From Mesostigma viride (Eukaryota > Streptophyta > Mesostigmatophyceae > Mesostigmatales > Mesostigmataceae): a stretch of DNA of 64,000 bases. The stretch is taken from positions 35,312 through 99,311 of the forward strand of contig RPFO01001748.1 of assembly GCA_009746045.1 (NCBI GenBank), given 5' to 3'. Below are positions 31,396-43,100 of this stretch, in pieces (positions within the stretch are counted from its first letter, which is position 1; the number at the start of each line of letters is the position of its first letter). The notes below the pieces were generated by a model. The model was given only the letters and a program-made list of their open reading frames with translations. It was not told the origin of the DNA and made no database searches. Made by a program: the position numbers and the translations under genes.

Positions 31396-34300
31396 CACCA
31401 CCCTGCTCCATCTCCGCCCCCACCCCCGCCTGCACCCCCCTTTTCGGTCAACGCGCGCCCTTGGTCATCGCCACCTTCAACGCCCGCACGCTCCAGCCCG
31501 ACGCTGACCGCTGTCACTGCCTGCGCAGTGACGACTGTCAGACTGTGCCATCGAGTCTCCAATCTTATTGGTTTCTGCATCGACAATAATATCGCCATCC
31601 TGGGAATCCAAGAACACAGGCGCACTGCATCGGCCATGCAGCGGATCAACTGCCCTTGCTGCTGACGACATCGACGGCTGGCGGTTCTACTACGGAGGCG
31701 GCGACGGCACCGGGAACGGGGGCGTCGGTCTCCTCTGCTCCCCGCTCGCCGTACGCCACATGGGCGAACCCCAGCTGGTCAACGCTCGGCTCCTTGTGGC
31801 CACTTTTCATTCGATGGAGGGCCACTCGACCTACGCCCTGACGGTGGGCGTCGGTTACGCACCCCACTCCGGCCACCCAGAACAAGATAGCAAGGACTTC
31901 TTTGCTTCGCTGGAGAACCTGGCGAACGGCATCCCTGGTCGCAACTACCTCGCTCTGCTGCTGGACGCCAACGCCATGCTACCACCGGGTACTGGAGGAT
32001 GTCAGCACGGCCCCAACGGTACGGTCTCTAATGCCAACACTGAACTTTTTGCTGATTTGCTTACGACATGCGATTTGGTCACTGCCAACACCCGCTTTCC
32101 ACATAGTCCAGATGCTTTGGTCACACACACCTCGCCAACTGGCACTGAACGCTGCATCGACTATGTTGTAATGCGCAAGCGTCATCAAGGATCTGTACTA
32201 GCTGCTCGCTCGCATGTGATCCCCCTGGTGCGCTCCGATCATCGCATCGTCACCACCCGCATCCGCCTGCGATTCCCCCCGCCCTTAATTCGTAAGCACG
32301 TGGCACCACCTGATTTGCGCACACTTCAGTTGCTTGAGAAATCTGACGACGCTCTCGCCTGGAGGACTTCCCTGAAAAACAAGCCCACAAGCGCGCGGCA
32401 GAGGCGTTCGTCGACGCGCTGGACATCCCGGCCAGCCACTGACCCCCAGCTGTTCGCTGCCGGCCCGGCATCGGCCCTTCGGCACCTCGCTGACAAGCTG
32501 CCCGCGGCCGGGGCCCTGCTGCCCCCCCGCCGCCCGCCCCGCTTCACCACTGAGCCTGCACCGGCTCCCCGCCGTCATCCAGGCCTGGCAAGCCCTGCGC
32601 GACAACAGCGAACCCGCCCGCTACGCCCGCCTCAAAGCCGATTACCACTCGGCCATCCGGCAGGTGACCAAGGAGCAGGAGGACCTTCATGTCCGCGAGT
32701 ACTTCGCCCACCTCAAGGACCAGCACGGCAAGTACGCCTGGACCCGCCTGCGTCACGCCCAACGGCCCGCCGGCGCCGGGCGCGCAGCCCGGGCGCCGCG
32801 GACGCTCTCTGGCTCACCGCAGCAGCAGCTCGACCAGTGGTATTCCTCCCAGTCCCGGCTGCTCGGCGCCCCCCCGCCGCCTCCGCCGCTTGGCCCTCTG
32901 CATGGCGGCCGCACGCCTCAGTGGCAGTAGCGCCTGCGGACGTCCCTGCGCCGCCCACGCCGCCCGCCGCTGAGCAGGACTACACGTACCCAGCCCTGAC
33001 GGAACCCCTGGCCGACCCCAACGAGCTACCGCCGTTCACCGGCGAGCTCGAGCTGAGCACCGCCGCCAAGCAACTCCGCTTCTACGCCGCCGTTGGACCT
33101 GACCAGCTCCCAGCCCCGGTGATTAAGCTGGCGGCGCTCACGGGGTTCCTGCTTGATGTCTGCAACCGGATCCTGCTTGCCGACGCGCCGCCGATTCCTG
33201 AGTGGCAGCACAGCTACCGTAAAGGTTCCCCTGACGACCCCACCAACTACAGAGGAGTCTGCATCCAGAGCGCCGCACTCAAGTTGTTCATGCGCATGAT
33301 CCTCAACCGCCTTCGTTCTGCTCTCGACTGTCACCTTGGGGAAAGTCAAATGGGCTTCCGTCCTGGGCGCAACACCGTCATGGCCATCTTCATCGCGCGT
33401 CGCCTCTTCGAGGAAATCGCTCTCCTGCAACCTGGTGAGTTTCCCGCCATCCTGATCTTCGTCGACTTCATCAAGGCTTTTGATTCTGTCCTCTGGGACG
33501 CTTTATGGGCTGTACTTGCTCGCGCTCGCGTCCCCACTCCCCTGATTACCGTCATCCGCACGCTGTATGAGGGGTCGACCACTTCGGTGCGCACTCAACA
33601 CGGCATTACCCCGCCATGCCCACTGCAGACCGGCGTCTGGCAGGGTTGCGTCCTGTCGCCGTACCTGTTTATTATTGTAGTGGATTATGTTATGCGCCAG
33701 GCACGTGCTCGCTTTGCTAGCATTGCAGGCCGTGCCCCTGGCCTAGCGATCACGAACGAGCTTGGAGAAGGGGGGCCGACTAACAAGCAGAATTTACTAG
33801 CTGACCTCATTTATGCCGACGACATCACGCTCATCGAGAAGCCGGAGTCTGCCCAACTTTGGCTGGACCGCCTGGCGCTCGAGGCTCGGGCGGTTGGTCT
33901 ACTAGAAATCGGCCTCAAAACGGAGGCCCTGGCCCTCGGCATGGCAGGGCCCCCACCCACACTCCGCCTCTTAGACGACACCGAGGTCCCCTACCCTCCT
34001 TCAGGCCGCTTCAAGCTGCTCGGCAGTTGGCTTCCCGACTGCGAGGACAACATGACGACACGGATCGGCATGGCGTGGGCGCACCTCCATGACCACCGCC
34101 GCTGGTGGAGCAACCCCGCCCTACCCCGGATCGTCAAGCGTGACCTCTTCAAGGTCGTCATTCTGACGATCCTGACCTACGGCGCCGAGACGTGGACACT
34201 GACGCAGGAGCTGGAGCAACGACTCGACGGCGCCGTCACCAAGATGCTGCGCAAGGCCCTTAACATCCCCTTTGGTTTGCACATTAGTAATGAGGATTTG

Positions 34301-34777
34301 TACGCTGATTTGCCCTATGTTTCCCACATTATTAGGCACAGGCGCCTGGGCCTAGCCGGGCACCTGGCCCGCACAGATCAGGTAGATACATCAGATAGAC
34401 TAGCTGGCACCAAGCCCGCCCAGCCTGGGCGATATGTCCTCACCTGGCGTGCCCCCGGCCGCGCGCGGCAGGGCCGCCACCCGTGGACTTTTCGTGATAG
34501 ACTCGGCATGGACATGTGCTACACTAGACGTGACGGGCTCACACCCGGGCAGCCTCCTGGTTTGTCTGTAATATGGAGGCAGATGGTGCGCAAGGATAGA
34601 TGGCAAGTAGTGATGAAGGAGACCACCCCCAAGCCTGTGGGGGCTCCGCGTGTGACCAAGTATGGCATTCATAGCGATTCGGGCCGCGGTGCCCACACCC
34701 CTGTAATTAGGACCTAGATAGCTTACACCATCCATTCCATATATCGCAGTCACGTGTCTATTAATTAATTAATTAAT
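31396..34777 (+). mobile_element. LINE (non-LTR retrotransposon) with endonuclease and reverse transcriptase
   Basis: The element carries an apurinic-type (EEP) endonuclease followed by reverse transcriptase. It ends in CACGTGTCT and a TTAA-repeat tail at 34762-34778. Its 3' UTR block (GAGGACTTATGCTCACGTG) marks related truncated copies at 13.7, 31.4 and 34.8 kb. Its 5' ORF1 is not present immediately upstream. Confidence 0.88.
31568..34717 (+). pseudogene. LINE ORF2: endonuclease - reverse transcriptase, with frame damage
   Basis: The endonuclease N-terminus is read in other frames upstream (VIATFNARTL at about 31461-31490, LGIQEHRRTA at about 31600). In this frame, residues 35-235 complete the endonuclease, including LLLDANAM, GTERCIDYV and the catalytic-site motif SDHR at residues 223-226. 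Residues 275-460 look out of frame; a charged segment with KEQEDLHVREYFAHLK is read in another frame at 32664. Reverse transcriptase is intact from about residue 560: FRPGRNTVMAIFIARR, FVDFIKAFDSVLW, GVWQGCVLSPYLFIIVVD, and YADD at residues 749-752. The basal region ends with IRHRRLGLAGHLART. The polymerase looks preserved, but the whole copy probably is not active. Confidence 0.85.
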
Positions 34778-34907
34778 CCATTCCATCCCATATTCCCCTC
34801 CCACTGAGGACTTATGCTCACGTGACGCAGTCACGTGTCTATTAATTAATTAATTAATGCTCACGTAACGCTGTTACGAGTCAATTTTAATTAATTAATT
34901 AATTAAT
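34778..34907 (+). mobile_element. Stacked LINE 3' tails
   Basis: Directly after the full LINE come a roughly 80-bp copy of its 3' end, with its own TTAA tail (34840-34858), and a third, variant end (CACGTAACGCTGTTACGAG) with another TTAA tail (34888-34907). Each repeats the order 3' end then tail in the same orientation. Confidence 0.75.
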
Positions 34908-36942
34908 AGCTGGTTCAATAGGCAGAGACAGCACTGTTCAACCAGAGGAGCCCCACTAATAAACAACAATTGATCAATAAACATGTAACTGCGTCACGTG
35001 GGTGCCAATACAGTGTAAAGGAGCCTTCAACCCCTATATACACAACGAGGGAGGGCGCCCTAGCTCCTCTCACTGCCACAAGTGGGCATGCCACGAAGCG
35101 CTCTCTCCACGGCATGGTGCCGGGGCGCAACACTGTGGGTCCAGCCTCAAATACGTCTGCAGCTCCGGCTGCAGCTTCGCCCTCAGGTCCAGCAGGCAGC
35201 AGTGACACTAGTCGCGCACTGGTGGTCGCCCAGCACCCTCCCGGGCTTCATGCCTCGCCTTCAGCCTCGCCTGAGCCCAAACGCAGCCGCCCAACCGAAC
35301 CTAGCTGGTCTGAGTACGACTTTGACGTTGACGAGTTATTTTCCACCTTCGACGTCAACAGACCCGGCTATTTCGACAGGGCACCCATCCGGATCCTGGA
35401 GCTTTTGTTTTATGGGTCGTATTCCTCCCTTTTCGACCTGTGCCAGCGCCTCCAACGCCATAAATGCTTCCGCAGCCAGTCTGACGGCCAGTTCCAGCCC
35501 CGTGCACCTGACCTGTCTGGCTGGACGCGACCGCGCCTTCAGCTTGCCGCCCTCTTTTCCATCCTTCAGCGCAGTGCCATTGACGTCTGGCGCCCCATCC
35601 CCCTGACCGAATCCACCCTCCTCCTCCACCTCAACGAAGCCCTCTCACAGCACGTGACGCCCCTAGCTGCAGATGTGGCAGCTGTGAGTCGCACGCTGGC
35701 TGCTGAGCTCCCCACCATCCCCACCGCCACCGCCACCCTCCTCGCCTCCCCCCCCCCCCCCCCTCCGCCTCCACCGCCTCCATCACCGCCCAGCTCCGCG
35801 ACATCGACCAGCGTCTTAAGGACAATGCCATCGCTATCGAGGTCCTGCAGAACACCGCAGGCCTCACCGCCCAGGCGGTGAAGGACATTGCCGCCAAGCC
35901 AGCCCCTGCTGGCCTGGCCGGCGATGCTCCTCCCATCACGACCTGGGCGGACATGCTTAAGCAACATACCACCTCCACCACCTCCGCCGTCGCAGCCCAG
36001 CTCCAACGGCAGACGCTTGACCTCCGCGAGGAGGCCGAGCTCGCCAAGCGCAGCCTCAACGCCATACTCAAGAACTTCGACATGGAGGAAGGTGAGAATT
36101 CCGAGAAGCTTGCACATGCGTTTGAGAGCAAAATCCTTGCACCCGTGGGCCTTCTTGGTGAGATTAAGCTGACCGCCCACCGCCTCCCCCGCGCGCGGGG
36201 TAAGGCAGGGGCGCCTCCGCTTCTTCTCATCTTTGAGAGCCCAGCGGACAAGATTTCGTTTCTCAGACGCCGCAAGCGGCTCGAGAACACTCCCTTCACC
36301 GTGGACGACGACTTGACCCTGGCGCAGCAACAACGGCGACGGGAGCTATGGCCGACCTACCTCCAGCTCCGGCAGACCAAGGCGGGCCAGCCGGTGTACT
36401 GGAAGGGGGCGGCCATCTACGTCGGCCACAAGCCCTGGCACGCGACCCCCTCGACCACCGCGGCCCCAGCGACTCCAGAAGCCCCAGCCTAGGGGAATAC
36501 AGCAGCAGTAGTGTAGAATAGTTAGACAGTGGCCTTGTACATGCCCGCCTACTACAGGCACTATACCAGCTGAGGCCTAGCCTTTTTAGTCATGTACATG
36601 TGTGCCTATGATGAGCCACCCTCCAGATGATGCCTAGCTTTACTTAATTATGCCGTGCCCATGCAGGGAGTCACTCTCTGCTGAGAAGCGATGCCCTAGC
36701 TCTTGTATAGCTATGCTGATCTTCCCCACCTATGACGGGCTCCCCTTAGCTGGGTGTTGCCCTAGACTCTGGGTGGTGCAGGTGCCCTAGTGCACCTAGA
36801 GCAAGTGTTGTTTACATTCCCACCCTTGCAGGAAGTAGCTTATAATGTATTATAGGCCATATGCCCCTTCTCTGGGCTATGTGCTACAGATACTCCCAAC
36901 GGAGTTATGTTCCTAATTAATTAATTAATTAATTAACACTGT
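34908..36942 (+). mobile_element. ORF1-only LINE-like element
   Basis: An ORF1 of about 460 codons is followed by about 420 bp of 3' UTR and a tail of five to six ATTA repeats at 36915-36940, with no ORF2 between. The 3' UTR differs from that of the neighbouring LINE. The layout is that of a half-LINE that would depend on another element's reverse transcriptase. Confidence 0.65.
35114..36492 (+). CDS. LINE ORF1 protein, frame changed at a C homopolymer
   Basis: The first part (from ATG 35114) has a low-complexity N-terminus and a conserved-looking block with WSEYDFDVDELFSTFDVNR and FDLCQRLQRHKCF. A run of 16 C at 35748-35763 breaks the frame. The -1 frame then continues through a coiled-coil-like region (LRDIDQRLKDNAIAIEVLQ and LQRQTLDLREEAELAKRSL). 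The C-terminal domain follows (PLLLIFESPADKISFL, RKRLENTPFTVDDDLTL) and ends at TAG. This matches LINE ORF1 architecture: a trimerising coil followed by a nucleic-acid-binding fold. The break may be a sequencing error. Confidence 0.72.
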
Positions 36943-37163
36943 GAGTGCAATACAACCATGCAATACCATAGGTAGGCTGACACATAGCTTATGCTATACG
37001 AAAGGTATGCTCAAGATGTCGACTAAAGCGCAAGCTAATGGCCACAAGGAGCCCCATAGCAGTGGGATCTTGCACGGGACAGTTAAGCTCACTGACTCTG
37101 CAACCAGTTTATGGATCACTTACTCTGATCAAATGTGCAGGTTTTCCCACTGACACTGCTAGA
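36943..37163. other. DUS 3' flank
   Basis: This lies between the LINE-like tail and the DUS stop codon. It should hold the DUS 3' UTR; no polyadenylation signal is evident. Confidence 0.4.
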
Positions 37164-40100
37164 CTACTCAGCCTCTTCCTCCTTGGCAGCAGCTGACGCA
37201 TCTGGCGGCCCAGGTGGCTCTTCGAGGGTTTCTTCTGAAAAGACATGGCGTGTCCGCTCCCATACCTCTGTCACCGTCTGCAACGTCAGTCCGAAATACG
37301 GGCAAGACACCAACCCACGAAGCAAGCACTGCCTAGAATTTAGATTGAAGATGGATACAATGACTGATCGCAAGTTAGCACGCTGAGCACAGGGCGAGGA
37401 AAAAGAACAGGGATGAAATGGGGCTCAGAAACGAAAGGGATGGAAGTGGGCCGCCTAGCAGCATGGGAATATGTCCACAAACTTAAGCACCTATGCACAT
37501 TAAAAAAATACATTATTAGAGACCCATGAAAAGCTTCTCGGGCTAGTTTGCCCTCTCAGCTCTGGCAAAACCGGAGGTAAAAGAGTTGGCAGGCGCGTGG
37601 GAGCTGTGCCCGGTGGGCAGATCAATGGGGGGTTGGGAAGGGAGGGGAAGTAGGGGCAAGGATGGGGAATGGGTGGATGCATAGGACACAATGGTTAAGG
37701 ATGAATGAGAACATCGGCTATACAAGGGGCATATGATTGGATATATAGGAGACGTGGCAGGAGATGCTAATGGGTGGGTGCAAAGGCAGGCCAGTATGGA
37801 TGACAAAATGTCATGGTTGCCAGTCCATTTATGAATAACTTTAAGCACACAGGTGGGCGGCTGAGGCAGCTGGGTTTGCCTGTGTTTGTGATAGCCACCT
37901 CTCAGACAGAAACCGACGCTTAGCTATGTAGAAAATAAAACTATTGCTGGCACAGGTTTTGCTATTGTTGTTACTCTTGCTAGAGTGCTTCACGTGGGTG
38001 ACCCCAAACATGCTAAAACCTGCTTCACTAGGAGATCTCCTCGTTACAAGCCTAGGATCGTTTACTTAATCAAAATGGATCGTTTACTTAATCAAAATGA
38101 CGCTTCGCGAGGGTGGCCCCTGGGTCGCTTTCCATTAGTACCACAACAATACTCTCTAGGCTATGGCATTATCTAGGCTATGGCATCGGTTACTACGTTG
38201 CTCTCATTATTGTGACTGCTGCGACAACAATAACAGATTGGTGCTCTCCTTGCCTCGATACTTTCTATTAATTGAAAACTTCAGCCCACCTCGGCGTCGC
38301 GCAGCACCTTATCCATCTCGCGCTTCCACATGCGCGCGCCCGCTTTACCGTGGAACAACCCAAGCAGCGGCTGGGACGGAGGGGTGGGGTGAATGGCAAC
38401 GGCACGGTGATGGCAGTTGATGTTGGCAAGTGGGCGGTGATGTCCGTTGATGTTGGCAAGGGTTGGTTGCGACCGCCAAGAAGGGACATGTGCAAGGCAC
38501 TTGGCAGCGGAATGGGCAAGACTTGAGGCAGTGATGCCACGTCAGCAAGTCTCTCCTGTAAGATTAAAACCCAACCTCCTCGCGATTACGACCGAAACTA
38601 TAACTAATGATTTTTTAGAAAATAGCTATAAAAATGGCTATGTTGCGAACGTATAGGCTTGCGTAGGCACACAATATGAGAAATGAGCAAATGTGAATAC
38701 GTTGGGCGATATAAAGAGTGAGCACATGTGAATAGGTAGGGCAACATAAAGAATAAGCTCAGTGAATGCGCTGGGCAATATGAAGCACGAGGCACACACA
38801 AAGGGTAGCAGGGCAGGGCATAGCTGGCCACAGCAGGACTGTAGGTTCACCAGGGAGGGAGGCTGTTCCGCTCATAGACATAGCCCAAGAACAAGGGCTC
38901 AGATGCGTGGCCGCAACCCCTACAACTAGCTTGATCAGTATCCAAGAGGGCGTACGCGTGGGCTGCATCGGCTGGGTGGAATGGCTAGGGGAGTGAGAGG
39001 GACAGTGACCATGGAAGGGGGGTGCAGAAGGAAAGAATGGCCCAACGGACTAAGGGGGAATCAATCCGCAGCAAAATGGCTCTCTCGACCGGTACATACC
39101 GTAAGAGTTGTGCTGCCAAGCAAAATAACACGAAACATGATTAGCTGCATGGCCCGGACAGTGGGCCCAACTACACCTTAAATACCAATGTCAATAGACC
39201 CTACAACAACTTGGGTGGATGCTATCATCACGTTGACCCCATAACAACTTGATTAGACCCCGGTTAAAGCCATATCACCTAGTGTAAAACCAAATCACCT
39301 ACAACTATTTTAAAACCAAAGTGCGGGCACCTACTTTAGCGAGTGCGCGGACCGTGGGCCGAAACTGCCCGTAACGCCCCACTGTGGCGTCCCCATATTC
39401 GCAGTACTCTTCAACCACCTGGCAACCACAGACGTGATAATTGGTACATGGGTCTAGAATCCAAGAACATGAATCAGCAGATCCACGGATGTTGGATCCA
39501 AGGCTTTGAAGATCCAACCGAAAAAACAAAAATCCAAGGACCTCATGCCAGCAGATGAAACTATCCATTGGATATGAAACCCACCAGATGCATGCGAGGC
39601 CACAGCGCAGACAATACGAGAAGGTGAAGGCACCATATGCGAGGGCGCATGAAGGGCCAAAAGGGAACAGACAGGCATCTACTTTCACTGGTAGTGATAG
39701 CAGTAATGGGATGGCGCAGCTTGGGAGCAAACGGGACTGCTCCTGGTCAGACCATGCTGCTCTCAAGGCACCGCGAAGAGTGGCCTTAGACCCGAAGTAG
39801 CCCTGGAGTGACATTCTACGGATGGCAATTGCCAGTACGGCCATGATCCCTCCCCCTCCCCCTCCCCCCTCCCCCCTCCCCCCTCCCCCCTCCCCTCCCC
39901 CCTCCCCCCCCTCCCCTCCCCCCTCCCCCCTCCCCTCCCCCTCCCCCCTCCCCAATCCCGCTCCCCTGCTCCCCTGCTCCCCCTACTCCCCCTACTCCCC
40001 TACTCCCCTACTCCCTACTCCCCCTACTCCCCGTACTCCCCCTACTCCCCCTACTCCCCCTACTCCCCCTACTCCCCTACTGCCCCTACTCCCCCTACTC

Positions 40101-43100
40101 CCCCTACTCCCCCTACTCCCCTACTGCCCCTACTCCCCTTTCCCCCGTAGGCTTCGCGAGGGCAACCACTTCACGCCCCCCTAGGAAGACCATTGCCAAG
40201 CATGCACATTCCCATGCGCTTCAAGATGCACGTGCAACCCTGCACACCGGCCAGACAGACATAGACAGCGCCTGTGGCCCACGCCACTGAGCTCTTGAAG
40301 GGAAAGGTGCCGATTAACATGGCACACAAGCCACACCGCGCACGCACCGGTCTTCTACGGCCCCACCACGCACGCACCTGTCTTCTACTGCTCGCTGGAT
40401 TGGGTTCACCGTACAGCAGTCGGTCGCAGTCGGCCAGGGCATCCCAGGGACTGGGCTCGATGCATCCCCGCCAGCCATGCAGGGGAGATTTACAGAGTAA
40501 TTCACATCCATATTTTTCACAGGGAACCACGATGCACAGATAAACCGCACCCAACTTGTTATGGCCAATTTACATAACCCGGTCAACAGACGCCACCAAA
40601 AGTAGCTGCTAGTAACGGCTGATACTCGCGAATTACCATGGACAGACCCACAGAAACGGTCCTGATGGGCAAACCACACAAATGGGCAAGGCCCCTTAAG
40701 TACAGCACACCAAGAAGAACGTCTATACATACTTGGGCGGGAAAAAATGCCGCAGCTGCCCTGATTATGGCGACCTACATTGCTGTATTCCCACAAACCA
40801 AGTCGCTAGATCCTATTACCGGCATCCAGTGCATTCTAGTACATGCAAGTACATCATATTATATATATAGTAGTACCTTATACATCCTATTACAAAGTCG
40901 GGGGCCAGGGGGGCAAGCTTCCCAGGCTGCGGTACCCCGGATGACGCAACTGCCCAGAGCCCATTCTTCTAAGACTGCTGTTGGGCCCTACGGCCCCTGC
41001 CTATTGGGTTAAGAAAAAAGACAGCAGTGACATTTTTGAATGCTAGAGCCTTGGGTAGGCACAAGGCCTTGCGTTGGGCAGGCTATACTAGTACCATTAC
41101 GTACGGAAAGCCATTCGATAGGCCACTGGCCAACCGCAGGGTCGGATACAGCGCTTCCATCAGACACCGGTCCCCATGGCTTTACCAGTCGATTAGGTAT
41201 TGCAGCCATTATGGGTGGGGTATCCCTGCGATCATGGGCGGGGTAACCCTATACGATCAGTAGGTGGGTTTCTCATAGACACCACAAGGAGCTGATTTTA
41301 TTGGCAAGACCAGCAGGCAACCGCAGGTTGTGGTGGCCAGTGACGGCATTTAAACCCTACAATCCAGTGCATACAGTGTGCTTGGTTTCGGGTAACACGC
41401 CAGACACCTCATGTTTATTACGATGTAGTGAAATAGTGAAATAACACGCCAGCGCTAAGTCTAGACTGTCAGCTGTATGACACACAAAAGTGGGACGGCA
41501 GCATAATCCCCTAAGCTGCCCGTCCCACATCTCCATTCTGGCCCCTCGGGCCGTAGTAGACACAAGGAGGGGCACAACCCAGGCGCCTGGAGCGGGTGCG
41601 GGTCGGGTCACAGTAAATGCCTCTGGAAGTGGGCGCGCCCGTGCGCCGGATCCCAGGAATGCGCCAGGGCCCAAAGGCGCGGGGTAGGTCGAGGAGCAGG
41701 GCCCGGTGGAGCCCCACGTAGCGCTGCACCGAGTCAGCCGCGCGCCAACGGCCGCGCCGCTGGATGTCCGCTGCTGGGACGTTGCTCAGGGCGTCGTGGG
41801 TGGCCCCCCCATGCCGCAGCGAGTGCAGCGTGAACTTGCCAGGGACCTGGAGCTGGGTCCAGACACTGATCCACTGGGAGCGCGCCTGCGCATACGTGAG
41901 CACCCCAAAGACCAGCGCCCCCAGGGCCTTGCCGCGACACAGCGCGGACAGGAGGCCCAGCGAGAGGGGGTCCTCCACGAGGACGTGCTGGGTGCCAACT
42001 TGGGCCGTATTGGGGTCCCGGAGCAGGAGTGGCCCCAGGCTACGCGCCGGCCCCAGGCGGGGATCCCCTGGAAACGCCACGTCACCCACGCGCAGGCCCA
42101 AGGCCTCGCTAGTGCGCAGGTACTGCTGGAAAGCCACCAGCACCAGCGCAGCCATGGCGGTCTGACGGCGAGCCAGTAGCAGGACAGCCACGAGGTAACA
42201 CAGCCGCCAAGGGACCGGGGGGGGGGCTCTGACAGGGGACCAGCCGACCCCAGCCGCGCAGCATGTGTTCAGCCGTACGCCACGCATCGACCACCGAGGG
42301 CTGGTACAGGCGGAGCCCCTGCTTCGCCTGCTGACAAAGAGTCCGCCCCCTGCCCCCACCACTCTCGTACACCGCAAAGATCCACTCGAAGAACAGCGCC
42401 TCGGCCTCGGTGGGGTCGTGCTCCCCGGGCGGGAGCCACGCCGAGAAGGCGGACACGGCGCGGTGGTAGCGGGGCAGGGTGGAGCGGGGGTGGACCGTGC
42501 CCTCCAAGAGCCGGTGTCGGGCGTTGGGCGGTCGCGGCCCCGGGGTGGCCTCCAAATCGCGATCGGAGGTGAGGTCCCGGCGCCAGCCACCCGCCACCGG
42601 GGCAGCGCGCGCCCGGCTGGGTTCCATCCGCAGGGTTACTCGAGGTACGCACCCACACCCAATGGGATCGGGTGTCCGCCGCCAAGGACAGGGCCACCAC
42701 GCGCCGGGCCACTTGAGCCGGTAGGAAGAGGACCGGCCACGGACCATGCAGCCGAGGACCGCGCTGGAGTCCACCATGCGCACCACGCGCGTCCCGCGGA
42801 CTGCGAGGGAGCGACATGACCACTCAAAACCCTGGGCAGCCACGCGCGCCTCCTTGACGTTAATGTGCTCCCGCGGGTTGCCCCAACGGTAGGACACAGC
42901 TGTCAGCCACGGCGCGGAGGCGATCACCCGGTGTCTGCCTTCGTCAGCCGCTCCACGGTCCAGGGCGTATCCGGGGTCCCCAGCGCCACCGTCGCCCACC
43001 CATGCGCCTCCCAGCTCAGGGCCAAGGACTGCACCTGAGCAGCCGGTGGGTCGGCATACATGATCCCGGCCCCCTCCGTACTGGCGTCCGTCACCACCAC

